Below are positions 1-9,273 of a stretch of DNA of 64,000 nucleotides, piece by piece (position 1 is the first letter of the stretch; every line of letters starts with the position of its first letter). The stretch is from SXOA01 sp051004015. GTDB taxonomy: Bacteria > Planctomycetota > Planctomycetia > Pirellulales > Pirellulaceae. The notes beneath the pieces were generated by a model that was given only the letters and a program-made list of their open reading frames with translations, searched no databases and was not told where the DNA came from. Location of the stretch: NCBI GenBank assembly GCA_051004015.1, contig JBPCKT010000135.1, positions 1-64,000 on the forward strand. The letters are read 5' to 3'. The position numbers were made by a program, and so were the translations under genes.

Positions 1-482
1 CATTCTAGGCTGGTCATCGTATCCGGCACACTCCGTGGGCCGGATGGTCGGCTCACGGAGTGAGCAGACTACTTTCCCAGCAGCGGACTGGCGCGAGAGA
101 ATCAGGCCGCTTCTCTCTATTTCGGCAGCGGGAGCGCGGCGGTCCAAGACTTTTCTGGTTACGCGGGAAGTGAGGGGGCGGTGGGTAGGTGGGAAAGCTG
201 CAAAGAGCCGGAGGCGGCAAGGGCACTCAATCTGGTGGCATCTTACGGCTGGTCGTCTACAATGGATTTCGCCTCTCCCGCTTGCCCAGCCGTCAGGGCT
301 TGAACTTGTCTGGGGGTTTTGGGCACCTACCAACTGGGCAAGTGCGCCTTGGAACCCCCTTGGGTCGGTCCCTGCAAACAGGCTAGCGACCATCTCGTTA
401 CACAACGGCGGACGGTTTCAATTCGTCATAATCCGGGACATTCCGCGAAATCACCTTCAATTCCATTTCTCAAGGACTGCTC
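1..482. other. non-coding region upstream of the MoxR operon
   Basis: No convincing gene is seen here. The long open frames across it lack signal, domain or codon features and overlap the MoxR gene in another frame. The left end carries a small double hairpin (29-65). The rest, up to the AAGGA ribosome-binding site at 472-476, presumably contains the operon promoter, but no good -35/-10 pair could be picked out by eye. Confidence 0.5.
29..65. repeat. overlapping intergenic hairpins
   Basis: Two alternative pairings are visible. CACTCCGTG at 29-37 pairs perfectly with CACGGAGTG at 54-62. GCTCAC at 51-56 pairs with GTGAGC at 60-65 across a GGA triloop. The stem-GGA-stem layout recurs at 63420-63458 and, as its complement TCC, at 48426-48473. 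This suggests a dispersed hairpin family rather than a one-off terminator. Confidence 0.45.
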
Positions 483-1544
483 ATGTCTCAAGCTGCCGTG
501 GAAAAATCCAACCCCGAGGACCTAAAGTCGCTGGAAAAACTCAAGGGGGCGTTCGCCGCCATTCGTTCCGAGCTTGCCAAGGTTATCATTGGGCAGGAAG
601 AGGTAATTGAGCAACTGCTGATTGCCATCTTTGCCCAAGGGCACTGCCTGCTCGAGGGTGTTCCCGGTCTGGCGAAGACGTTGATGGTCAGCACGCTGGC
701 CCGCTCGCTTCATTTGCAGTTCAACCGCATCCAGTTCACTCCGGACTTGATGCCGAGCGACATCACCGGGACCGAGGTCATCCAGGAAAACAAGGCGACG
801 GGGGAACGCGGTTTCAAGTTCCTCACCGGGCCGGTCTTCGCCAACATCATTCTGGCGGACGAAATCAACCGTACGCCGCCGAAAACGCAGGCCGCCCTGC
901 TGGAGGCGATGCAGGAACGCCAGGTGACCATCGGCGGCGTTCGCCACACATTGCCCGCCCCGTTCTTTGTGCTCGCCACGCAGAACCCCATTGAACAGGA
1001 GGGAACTTACCCTCTGCCGGAAGCCCAGCAGGACCGATTCATGTTCAAGGTGTTCGTGAAGTATCCCAGTTACGAGGAGGAGTTCCGGATTGCCGAGACG
1101 ACCACGGCCCAGATGTCCGCTCAGCTCAGCGGCGTGCTCACCGGCGAGGAAATCATGGCGCTCCAGCAGATGGTCCGCCGCGTCCCCGTCGCCCCGCATG
1201 TAATTCACTATGCTCTCCGCCTGGTGCGGGGCACCCGCGTCCACGAAGGGGACGCCCCCGGTTTCGTGAAAGAACTGGTGAGTTGGGGTTCCGGCCCCCG
1301 CGGTATGCAGTATCTGCTGCTCGGCGGCAAGGCCCGGGCCATGCTCAACGGCCGGTTCTTCGTCAACACCGACGACATCAAAGCCGTCGCCCACCCCGTG
1401 CTGCGACACCGCATCATCACCAACTTCAATGCCGAATCGAGCGGCGTCAGCTCGGATAAGGTTATCGACAAACTGCTGCTCGAAGTCCCCGAGCGGCGGC
1501 AGGGGGATGACATTGCCCCGCAGTTGACGCGGGCGTTTGCCTGA
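483..1544 (+). CDS. MoxR family AAA+ ATPase
   Basis: A 353-residue AAA+ ATPase of the MoxR/RavA class, cytoplasmic chaperone-like ATPases that usually act with VWA or DUF58 partners encoded next door. Walker A is GVPGLAKT at residues 59-66, Walker B is IILADE at about 122-127, and the sensor-1 segment is ATQNP at about 165-169, followed by the helical lid. Length is typical and the protein looks complete. The start is supported by AAGGA six bases upstream. It is the first gene of a co-oriented run that continues with a DUF58 protein and a BatA-like membrane protein, the usual MoxR-DUF58-Bat order. The specific client is unknown. Confidence 0.96.
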   Translation: MSQAAVEKSNPEDLKSLEKLKGAFAAIRSELAKVIIGQEEVIEQLLIAIFAQGHCLLEGVPGLAKTLMVSTLARSLHLQFNRIQFTPDLMPSDITGTEVIQENKATGERGFKFLTGPVFANIILADEINRTPPKTQAALLEAMQERQVTIGGVRHTLPAPFFVLATQNPIEQEGTYPLPEAQQDRFMFKVFVKYPSYEEEFRIAETTTAQMSAQLSGVLTGEEIMALQQMVRRVPVAPHVIHYALRLVRGTRVHEGDAPGFVKELVSWGSGPRGMQYLLLGGKARAMLNGRFFVNTDDIKAVAHPVLRHRIITNFNAESSGVSSDKVIDKLLLEVPERRQGDDIAPQLTRAFA

Positions 1545-1551
1545 TGGGGGA

Positions 1552-1633
1552 GTGAGTGGTGAGTTGTGAGTAGTATGCAAAGAGCACCATTCACACACCA
1601 CTCACCACTCACCACTCACCACTCACCACTCAC
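1552..1633. repeat. heptamer inverted repeat (CACTCAC family)
   Basis: Between the MoxR and DUF58 genes, five perfect tandem copies of CACTCAC (1599-1633) face three copies of the reverse-complement heptamer, GTGAGTG, GTGAGTT and GTGAGTA (1552-1572). The arms could form a long hairpin that fills almost the whole intergenic gap. The DUF58 start follows 18 bases later behind a C-rich stretch with no Shine-Dalgarno sequence. The element resembles in form the heptameric STRR repeats known in filamentous cyanobacteria. Confidence 0.85.
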
Positions 1634-1651
1634 TTTCCCCGTCCCCCCCCC

Positions 1652-2581
1652 ATGTCCACCGATAACGTCACCAAACCCACCTACCTCGACCCCAAAACGC
1701 TCGACCGCATTAAGCGGCTGGACGTGCGGGCGCGGCTTGTCGTGGAGGGGTTCATCAATGGGCAGCACCGCAGCCCGTATAACGGCTTCGCGGTGGAGTT
1801 CGCCACACATCGCGAGTATGCCCCCGGCGACGACATCCGCCACATCGACTGGAAGGTCTGGTCCAAGACCGACCGCTTCTACATCAAGGAATATGAAGAA
1901 GAGACAAATCTCAAGTGCACCATCATTCTCGACGCCAGCAAGTCCATGAAGTATGGCGGCGAGTGGAACAAGTACGACTACGGGGCCACCTGCGCCGCCA
2001 GCCTGGCGTACATGCTGCAACAGCAGCAGGATGCGGTGGGTCTGGTTACCTTCACCACGAAGGTAAAGAAGAACCTGCCCGCTAGCTCGCACCCCAACCA
2101 CCTCAAATTGATGCTTCACGAAATGGAGCAGACTCAGCCCGACGAGCAAACGGATATTTCCGATGTTTTCCCGCAGCTCGCCCGGCAAATCCGCCGTCGC
2201 GGTATTATCGTGCTCGTCAGCGACCTGTTCCTGCCGATTCCAACGCTGGCAGAAGCTCTCAAGCAATTCCGGCTCCGCAAGCATGAAGTGGTCTTGTTCC
2301 ATGTCATGCACGACGACGAGCTGACCTTCCCCTTTACGGACAATACGCTCTTCCGCGGCTTGGAAATGGCCGTGCAACTCCACACCGAGCCGCGAGCCTT
2401 GCGGCGAGCTTACCTGGAATCCGTGAACAAGTTTCTGGAAAACGTCCGCAAGACCTGCGCCACCGCCGGCGTAGACTACGTCCTGATGAACACCAAAGAG
2501 CCGCTCGACGCGGCCCTGGCGGGCTACCTGGCATTCCGGCAGAAGGTGCGCAGAACGGCAGTGCATCGTGGGTTTCATTAG
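1652..2581 (+). CDS. DUF58 domain-containing protein
   Basis: A 309-residue DUF58 protein. The family signature is clear at residues 49-85: EFATHREY, PGDD, R-IDWK, then KTDR and IKEYEEET. After it comes a degenerate VWA-like core with DASKSM at about residue 95. DUF58 proteins are standard partners of MoxR ATPases and probably act as cytoplasmic adaptor or substrate-binding subunits. No signal peptide or membrane segment is seen. The ATG is preceded by a run of C and a heptamer repeat rather than a ribosome-binding site, so translation may be leader-independent or coupled in an unknown way. The neighbours are MoxR (107 bp upstream) and the BatA-like protein. Confidence 0.93.
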   Translation: MSTDNVTKPTYLDPKTLDRIKRLDVRARLVVEGFINGQHRSPYNGFAVEFATHREYAPGDDIRHIDWKVWSKTDRFYIKEYEEETNLKCTIILDASKSMKYGGEWNKYDYGATCAASLAYMLQQQQDAVGLVTFTTKVKKNLPASSHPNHLKLMLHEMEQTQPDEQTDISDVFPQLARQIRRRGIIVLVSDLFLPIPTLAEALKQFRLRKHEVVLFHVMHDDELTFPFTDNTLFRGLEMAVQLHTEPRALRRAYLESVNKFLENVRKTCATAGVDYVLMNTKEPLDAALAGYLAFRQKVRRTAVHRGFH

Positions 2582-2599
2582 TGCCGACTGAAGTTTGGA

Positions 2600-2736
2600 A
2601 ATCTCAAATCTCAAACAAATGGGAATGAGGAAAGTAAATCAAATTGGAAATGGAAGAATCGCCGCGCATCGAGCTGCTTCGTTTCCAATTTCCCGTTTCG
2701 GATTTCCGATTTGTTTGAGATTTGAGATTTGAGACA
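2600..2736. repeat. heptamer inverted repeat (TCTCAAA/TTTCCGA family)
   Basis: The left arm CTCAAATCTCAAACAAAT (2603-2620) is perfectly complementary to 2709-2726. The right half reads as consecutive 7-mers: TTTCCAA, TTTCCCG, TTTCGGA, TTTCCGA, TTTGTTT, GAGATTT, GAGATTT. The left half has the matching AATCTCA, AATCTCA, AACAAAT pattern. The element fills the gap between the DUF58 and BatA-like genes. The same unit TTTCCGA recurs inside the coding region at 62655-62756. Confidence 0.85.
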
Positions 2737-2771
2737 TTTTGATAACCGGTATTTCCTCGCTTGAGACTTCT

Positions 2772-5201
2772 ATGACAGTCGGATCGCTCAGCCTGCTGGC
2801 ACTGTTTGGCGAGGAGGCGTTCTTGACCAGCACCGGCCTGATGTGGGCCGGCGTGGCGGCAATCTCCATTCCCGTCATCATTCATCTGCTCAACAAGCGG
2901 AAGTTCAAAATTGTCGACTGGGCGGCGATGGAGTTCCTGCTCGACGCCGACAAGAAAAACCGCCGCCGCGTACGACTGGAAAACCTGTTACTCCTGCTCC
3001 TCCGCTGTCTGGCGGTACTGCTGATTGGCCTGTTGCTGGCCCGGCCGTTCATCCCCACTTCGTTGACGGCGGGGATTCTCAGCGCCACGCAGTACGAGCG
3101 GATTGTCATCGTCGATGATTCGCTCTCCATGCAGGCTCGCGTGGGAAACGAATCCGCCTGGGACCAGGTTCGCCTGCGCTTGACACGGCTGACGGAAGCT
3201 CTCGCCAATGACCAGTCCGATAACACGCTCACGCTCATCCTCACGTCCCAGCCCGATCAGCCGCAGTTCAACGGGACCGCACTGAACAAGAAGAGCATCG
3301 GCGAGATTAACGAGACCATCGACAAGCTGGAAGTGAGCGACAAGCCGGCCAATCTGGATGGGGCGCTCAAGCAACTTCAGGACCGGCTGTCAGGGGAGAA
3401 GGGAAACGTCAGCCGCGTCGTGTATGTCATCACCGACTTGCGGCAGCGGGATTGGAAGGACAGCTCCGCGGGGCAGGAATCGCCGCTCAAGACGCTGCTG
3501 GACATTTCCAAGGTCGCCACCCATTGCTACGTGGTCGATGCCGGCGATGCCGAGGACCGTAACCTGACCGTGACGGAAATCAGGCCGGAAGGAACGCTCG
3601 TGGCGGGCGTCGCTTCGCGGTTTGACGTGACGGTGAGCAACCAAGGTTCCAGCGAAGCCCGCGACGTCCGCATCAAGTTCGGCGCGGGAGATTCGCTGCC
3701 GTTGCAGGAAGAAATTGAGCGCCTGGCCCCCGGCGCAACGGAAAGCCGCTCCTTCTCCTTCACCTTCTCCGCCGAAGACGAAAACGCCGAAGCCGCCCTC
3801 CGGGCCACTCTGCCGCCGCGCAAAGTGAAAGTGGAGGTCACCACCGCGAAGCAAGGTGAAGACGACCGGCTGCCGGCGGATAGCGTGGCGTACTACCCGG
3901 CGCGAATTGTGCGGGGCATTCCGGCGCTCATTGTGGACGGCGACCCCAGCGCCGCCTTCGGCAAGGCCGAGTCGTTCTATCTCAAGCGGTCGCTCACCCC
4001 CAATGGTCCTGTCCCCTCGGGCGTGGTGGTGGACGTCGTGACCGAAAGCGAGATGGAATCGCTCACGCTTGACAAATACGGCGTCATCTTCCTGTGCAAT
4101 GTCTATCGGCTTGGCGACAAAACGGTGGAGAACATCGAGAAGCTTCGCAAGTGGGTCGAAGCCGGAGGGGGGCTGGTGATGATGCCGGGAGATCAGGTGG
4201 ACGAAGCGTTTTTCAACGACAACTATTACAAGGACGGTTCCGGCCTGTCCCCTTTCAAGTTGGAAAACATCAAGGGGGACGAGGCGGAGAAGAAGTGGGT
4301 GAATCTACGGGTGGACCAGGCCAATCACGAAGTGCTGAAGGTATTCGCCGGGCAGAATAACCCGTTCCTGGACAAGGTAAAGACGTTCCGCTGGTGGGGG
4401 AGCAGCATCAAGAAGGACCAACTCGGCAGCCTGGTTTCCGTGCCGGCCCGATTTAACGACATCGATGATTCGGCGGCCTTCGCCGAGAAGCCGGTGGGGC
4501 GCGGGCGAGTCCTGGCGACGACGATTCCCGCCGATGCCGACTGGTCGAACTGGACGAGTGACCCGAGCTATCTGATTTCCATGCAGGAATTGGTGCGGTA
4601 CATGTCCGGCGACCGGGGTGACAAGGGTCTCGTCCGCGTCGGCGAGCCGCTCCGCCAGGCACTGGACTTGACCCAATATGAGCTGGATGCCGCCATCGAA
4701 GGACCGAAGGAAAAGAAGGCCAATATCCAGGCTGCCTCCGGTAGTGAAGAGGAAGCGGCGAAGGCTGAACGAGGCGCTCCGGAAAAGAGTGCGGATTCAA
4801 AGACCACAGCGGACAAAACCGCGGCGGAGAAGACCCCTGCCGACAAAGACGGCAAGGGGGAGAATGTCCAGCAGAAGACCATCTGGCAGCTCGAATATAA
4901 GGATACGGACCTCGTCGGCTTTTACGAGATGAAGCTCAACCGCCGCGAGGGAGGCCTGGAGCCGGTGCTATTCGCGGCAAACGTGGATCCGACGGAAGGG
5001 AACCTCAAACGGGTGGACACGGATACAATGAAAAAGGAAATCGGCGATGCCAATATCCACCTCGTCAAGTTCGACGAGGCGATTAGCGTGGCCGGGGGCG
5101 GGGCCCAAACGGAAATTTGGTGGTATCTGCTGTGGGCCGTGGTCGGCATTTTGTGCTGCGAGCAAGTGCTGGGCTGGTATTTTGGTCTGGGGCGGCAATA
5201 A
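2772..5201 (+). CDS. BatA-like membrane protein with VWA and GATase-like domains
   Basis: An 809-residue membrane protein. Residues 1-95 match the BatA N-terminal module: a hydrophobic segment ending IPVIIHLLN, a basic loop, then a second helix ending LLARPF. A VWA-type MIDAS start follows (DDSLSM at 115-120). Next are a beta-sandwich resembling CARDB, a region with AGGGLVMMPG typical of class I glutamine-amidotransferase-like folds, an Ala/Lys/Asp-rich linker (residues 650-705) and a C-terminal membrane helix. I chose the ATG at 2772 rather than the upstream in-frame TTG at 2739, which lies in a repeat. Bat proteins are linked to aerotolerance and envelope function in Bacteroides and Leptospira. 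The exact role here is inferred. Confidence 0.9.
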   Translation: MTVGSLSLLALFGEEAFLTSTGLMWAGVAAISIPVIIHLLNKRKFKIVDWAAMEFLLDADKKNRRRVRLENLLLLLLRCLAVLLIGLLLARPFIPTSLTAGILSATQYERIVIVDDSLSMQARVGNESAWDQVRLRLTRLTEALANDQSDNTLTLILTSQPDQPQFNGTALNKKSIGEINETIDKLEVSDKPANLDGALKQLQDRLSGEKGNVSRVVYVITDLRQRDWKDSSAGQESPLKTLLDISKVATHCYVVDAGDAEDRNLTVTEIRPEGTLVAGVASRFDVTVSNQGSSEARDVRIKFGAGDSLPLQEEIERLAPGATESRSFSFTFSAEDENAEAALRATLPPRKVKVEVTTAKQGEDDRLPADSVAYYPARIVRGIPALIVDGDPSAAFGKAESFYLKRSLTPNGPVPSGVVVDVVTESEMESLTLDKYGVIFLCNVYRLGDKTVENIEKLRKWVEAGGGLVMMPGDQVDEAFFNDNYYKDGSGLSPFKLENIKGDEAEKKWVNLRVDQANHEVLKVFAGQNNPFLDKVKTFRWWGSSIKKDQLGSLVSVPARFNDIDDSAAFAEKPVGRGRVLATTIPADADWSNWTSDPSYLISMQELVRYMSGDRGDKGLVRVGEPLRQALDLTQYELDAAIEGPKEKKANIQAASGSEEEAAKAERGAPEKSADSKTTADKTAAEKTPADKDGKGENVQQKTIWQLEYKDTDLVGFYEMKLNRREGGLEPVLFAANVDPTEGNLKRVDTDTMKKEIGDANIHLVKFDEAISVAGGGAQTEIWWYLLWAVVGILCCEQVLGWYFGLGRQ

Positions 5202-5218
5202 GGGAAGGAGCGAATTCG

Positions 5219-8200
5219 ATGAGGCAATTCGTCACGCGAAATTTCGCCGGTTGCGTCGCGCTGGTGGCAAGCGCTTTGTTCCTAGCGGTCCCGGCGCGGC
5301 AAGCCCTGGCGCAGAAGTTCCAAAGAGCCATTGCTGCTCCGGCGACAACTCCTGCCCCAGCCGGTGCCGCCGAAAAGGGAGCCAAGAAAGCCAAGGAAGC
5401 CGACGAAGCTGCCGACAAGATGCAGGATCTGGCCGAAAAGTCCTTCCCCGGCGGAGCCGCCCTCAAGACCGACCCCGAGCAGCAGCGGCTGCTGAAGCGG
5501 GCGGAGCAGTGCGTCGCGGATGGCCGGCTCGATTTGGCCGCGGTGCTGTGGCAGAAAGTGCTGGACGAAGCAGGAGATACCCTGATGACCCGCGACGGCC
5601 GCACGTACACTTCGCTGGCCGAAGAGGTGGAGCGGATGCTCTCCACCGCCGATCCTCTGGCCCTTAAGACCTACCGCATCAACGCCGACGGCGAGGCCCA
5701 GGCGGTGCTGGCCAAAGCCGCGCCGGATAAAGAAGAAGAGGCCCTCAGCACCGTTGTCCGCCGCTATTTCCTCAGCTCCGCGGGGGACGAGTCGGCGTAC
5801 AAGCTTGGCTGCTACGCTCTTGACCGGCACGACTTCGTCGGTGCCAGCCGGCTGTTCGCCAAGATTCTGGAGCGGCACCCGGATCCGACGGTTCCGCGGG
5901 GAGAAATCCTGCTCCGCCTGGCGGTGGCCGCGGCTCATGTTGGCGACGGCGCGACGGCGAAGGCGGCTCTGGAAGCCATTCCGCAGATGCCCGGCCCCAA
6001 GCCGACCAACGACATCATCGAACAAGTGGATCAGGACGCCACCGAAGCCGCCAAGACCGCCACGCTGGTCTCGGCCGCCTCGCAGAACTGGCACATGTCG
6101 CTCGGCAATCCTTCCCGCAGCGGCCGGATGAAGGGGCTGCCGGTGGACGCCACCAGTAAGACGCTCAGCGAGCTCTGGACGCAGGAGTTCTCACTCCTGC
6201 TCGAAACGGTCATGAATCAGAACGGGATGCCCGGCCCGGGGATGGCGATGCGAGTAAGAGTGCTGGGGGGCAGACAGCAGAACCAGCAGCCCCAGGCCGT
6301 TTCTCGCGAACAGCTCATCTCGCAGTGGAAGCAGAACAAGTGGAACCCCACGTCGCAGCTCCTGTTCGATAGCGGCAAGGTCTATATCAAGACCAACGAA
6401 GACATCGCTTGTTACAACGTTGGCGCCAATAGCGACAAGCCCGTCTGGCGGAGCGTCTGGCTCAACCAGTACCAGATGGACAGCATGAGCAGCCACCTGA
6501 TAGGAATGGCCCAAGTCTATAACCAACAGATGGCCGCCTCCTCGCGCCCCAGAACGCTGCCCGAGGTCCTGTTGTTTGGCGACAAAATCCACCAGGCGAT
6601 GTCAATTTCGGGCGGCACCATCTATTCGATCGAGGGCAAACGCGTCTCCAAGGAAACCGGACCCGCCCCAACCTCTGCTCAGCCCGCTCGCGGCTTCCAG
6701 TACAACGTGCAGCCCCGTCGGTCCCGCAGCAATTTCCTGGCGGCTTACGAAGCGGCCAGCGGCAAGGCCAAGTGGCATCGTTCCGCCAGTGACGAAGACA
6801 AAGAAGGCTCCCAGGATGTCGGCTTTTTGGCGGCTCCGGTCCCTTACGGCAGCTTGCTGCTCGTTCCCATCACGGACGGCGGCACCATCTGGCTGTACGG
6901 CCTCGATAGCAAGGACGGTTCGACCGTCTGGAAGGCGTACCTCTGCGACGAACCGGCCGGCGGCTGCAATCCGTGGTCTCCGGTCGGCATCTCCATCGAC
7001 GGTCGCGATGCGTACATTCTTTGCGGCACCGGCGTGGTCTTCGCCGTGGATGCCGTATCGGGGGCCATTCGCTGGGCCGTCCGCTACAAGCGGGAGCAGA
7101 AGCCGAACATGACGATGCGGAACTACAACATGACCATGATGGACGTCGAGGGCTGGGATGACGACGTGGTGATCCCCTATGGCAAAACGCTGGTGGTGAT
7201 GGCTTCCGATAGCAATGAGATGATCTGGCTCGACCGCCGCACCGGCGCTTTCGGCAACGGACTGTCGCCGCGGATCAGCCCGTTCGGCCAGGCCGCCAAT
7301 TACGTCCTGGGGACCAAGGGTCCCAGCCTGTTTGTCGCCGGCCGCAACATCGTCCGCCGCTACGACATCCCCAGCAGCAAGTTGATTTGGGAAAGGGAAA
7401 TTGAAGACTCGCTGGGCCGCGGCGTGCTCACCGAAGACGCCCTTTACATCCCGGTGAAAAACTCCGTCCTCAAGCTCGACCCGGACAACAAGGGGCGCGA
7501 GCTGAGCCAGGTCGGCGTGCAGCTCACCACGGAAGACCCCGTGGGCAATCTGTTTTCCGACGGCGAGAAGCTGTGGGTGGCCGGAGCGGGGCGGGTCTAT
7601 GCCATGACCAACCTCGAGCATCGCATGGCCCTGCTGCAGGAGAAGATTTCCGCCGGAGACGGCGAAGCGCAGCTCAACCGGATGCGGCTCTACGCCAAGG
7701 AAAAGAAGTTCGAGGAAATGCTGGTAGATTTACGCGGCTCTTATCAGCTCTTCAAGGCCAGTCTGACCCCCGACCAGTCCGCTGACAAGTTTTTCTCCGC
7801 CCTGGCGGAGTTGAAACTATCCCAGGATAACCCGTCGCTCGTGCTGGAGCTGCTCGCCGAGGAATTCGTCACGGCTGCTTCCCTGCCGCCACTGGGTAAG
7901 GAGATTGTCGCGCGGCGGAACGACCTGCTGAGCAGCTCGCTCTCCGTCATCCGCCAGAAAAAGCTGAAAGGCCTGACCGCTCAGGTTCTGGGCATCGCTC
8001 CGCTCCTGGAGCCGGAATATCTGCAACATGCGGCCGCCCAGACGCTGGACGCCACCTATCGCGGGGAGGAAGACCTGGCTGCACTGAAAGTGGCCGCGGG
8101 CGGCAGTGTGCTCGCCCAGCTCATATCGGTTGGTCCGCTATCCAAGGCGGCTCCCCAGGACGTGAAGGACTCGCTCGCCAAATTTCTGGAATCGAAGGAC

Positions 8201-9196
8201 GACCGGCTGAAGCTCTCCGCCGCCCGCGCTTTGACGAACGCCGGCGAGCGAAGCACGTTGCCGGTTTTCTTGAAACTTCTGGAATCGGAGAATCCTCGAG
8301 TCCGCGTACGGGCCCACCAGTCGCTACGGTCGCTCTCGGGCCAGCAAATCACCTTCTCGTCCGACGGCAAGCCGGAGGAGCGCGTGAAAGCCGTGGGCGC
8401 TTGGAAGGCCTGGATCGAAAAGGATGGCCAGACGGCCAAGCTTACGCTCCCGCTTTCGGAAACCGACGTGCCGCTCGGCCGCACGCTGATTACTTCGCAC
8501 GTCCACTCCCTGATTATCGAGCTCGATGCCAATCACAAGGAACGCTGGCGGATGCAGATCGCCAACGGCAATCCGTGGGGCTGCCAGGGGCTCCCCAATG
8601 GTAACCGGCTTATTTCGGTCACCAGCCAATTGGCGGTGATTGAATACAACGAGGAAGGGAAAGAAGTCTGGAAGAAAGACCGCCTGCCGAGCTCCCCTTG
8701 GGGCGTGCAGCGGCTGGCCAACGGCAATACGCTGATTGCTTGCGCGGACAGCAATCAGATCCTGGAGGTTTCCCCGGACGGCACCTCGACTTCCATCCCG
8801 CTCGCCGGCCGGCCGATGAGCGCCCAGCGGCTGGAAAACGGCAACACGCTGGTGGCTTTGCAGACCAGCAACAAGGTGGTGGAGGTCGACAAGGCGAACA
8901 AAGTCGTGTGGGAAGCCCGCAATATGAACGGCCCTTGCTCCGCCACGCGGCTGGAGAACGGCAATACGCTGATCGTGCAGATGTATACCGGCCAGGTGGT
9001 GGAGGTGGATGCCGCCGGAAAGACCACGGTCTGGACTGCGCAGATTCCACTCGTCAGCCCCTGCAACGCCCAGCGGCTCCCCAACGGCAACACCCTGATC
9101 GCGGACAACAACGGCGTGCATGAAGTCGATCCCACGGGCAAGGAGATCCGCTGGCAGCATAAGCAGAACAACTCGTCGAGCGTGTCTCAGTTTTAA
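5219..9196 (+). CDS. secreted protein with two PQQ-like beta-propellers and HEAT repeats
   Basis: A 1325-residue exported protein. The start at 5219 gives a clear signal peptide (residues 1-29, ending ARQALA) and follows AAGGGAAGGAG. Residues about 60-260 form a helical, TPR-like region. Residues about 300-790 contain PQQ-like blades with recurring W-x-Y-G-x-D and AVD-x-x-SG-x-I-RW elements. Residues about 960-1070 are HEAT-like helices. The C-terminus (1080-1325) is a second propeller with six copies of a blade signature N-G-N-T-L-I followed by E-V-D-x-x-G-K-x-V-W. That HEAT plus C-terminal propeller block is repeated in the next gene. A scaffold or ligand-sensing role in the periplasm is likely; no enzymatic residues are recognised. 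Confidence 0.88.
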   Translation: MRQFVTRNFAGCVALVASALFLAVPARQALAQKFQRAIAAPATTPAPAGAAEKGAKKAKEADEAADKMQDLAEKSFPGGAALKTDPEQQRLLKRAEQCVADGRLDLAAVLWQKVLDEAGDTLMTRDGRTYTSLAEEVERMLSTADPLALKTYRINADGEAQAVLAKAAPDKEEEALSTVVRRYFLSSAGDESAYKLGCYALDRHDFVGASRLFAKILERHPDPTVPRGEILLRLAVAAAHVGDGATAKAALEAIPQMPGPKPTNDIIEQVDQDATEAAKTATLVSAASQNWHMSLGNPSRSGRMKGLPVDATSKTLSELWTQEFSLLLETVMNQNGMPGPGMAMRVRVLGGRQQNQQPQAVSREQLISQWKQNKWNPTSQLLFDSGKVYIKTNEDIACYNVGANSDKPVWRSVWLNQYQMDSMSSHLIGMAQVYNQQMAASSRPRTLPEVLLFGDKIHQAMSISGGTIYSIEGKRVSKETGPAPTSAQPARGFQYNVQPRRSRSNFLAAYEAASGKAKWHRSASDEDKEGSQDVGFLAAPVPYGSLLLVPITDGGTIWLYGLDSKDGSTVWKAYLCDEPAGGCNPWSPVGISIDGRDAYILCGTGVVFAVDAVSGAIRWAVRYKREQKPNMTMRNYNMTMMDVEGWDDDVVIPYGKTLVVMASDSNEMIWLDRRTGAFGNGLSPRISPFGQAANYVLGTKGPSLFVAGRNIVRRYDIPSSKLIWEREIEDSLGRGVLTEDALYIPVKNSVLKLDPDNKGRELSQVGVQLTTEDPVGNLFSDGEKLWVAGAGRVYAMTNLEHRMALLQEKISAGDGEAQLNRMRLYAKEKKFEEMLVDLRGSYQLFKASLTPDQSADKFFSALAELKLSQDNPSLVLELLAEEFVTAASLPPLGKEIVARRNDLLSSSLSVIRQKKLKGLTAQVLGIAPLLEPEYLQHAAAQTLDATYRGEEDLAALKVAAGGSVLAQLISVGPLSKAAPQDVKDSLAKFLESKDDRLKLSAARALTNAGERSTLPVFLKLLESENPRVRVRAHQSLRSLSGQQITFSSDGKPEERVKAVGAWKAWIEKDGQTAKLTLPLSETDVPLGRTLITSHVHSLIIELDANHKERWRMQIANGNPWGCQGLPNGNRLISVTSQLAVIEYNEEGKEVWKKDRLPSSPWGVQRLANGNTLIACADSNQILEVSPDGTSTSIPLAGRPMSAQRLENGNTLVALQTSNKVVEVDKANKVVWEARNMNGPCSATRLENGNTLIVQMYTGQVVEVDAAGKTTVWTAQIPLVSPCNAQRLPNGNTLIADNNGVHEVDPTGKEIRWQHKQNNSSSVSQF

Positions 9197-9273
9197 GGAG
9201 ATTGACGACACCAGCCTGAAGCGCAAGCGAAGGAAAGCGCGTTGACCCTCAGCGGCGGGAATTACGAGAATTG

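Noticed and set aside
35..610. Open frame at the left end
   Set aside because: Basic, low-complexity translation, overlaps the MoxR gene, no ribosome-binding site.
522..1601. Long minus-strand open frame opposite the MoxR gene
   Set aside because: It mirrors the codon pattern of MoxR, has no domain, and MoxR on the plus strand is certain.
1599..1633. CRISPR or plasmid iteron origin
   Set aside because: Units are seven bases with no spacers and have a complementary arm; no replication gene is near.
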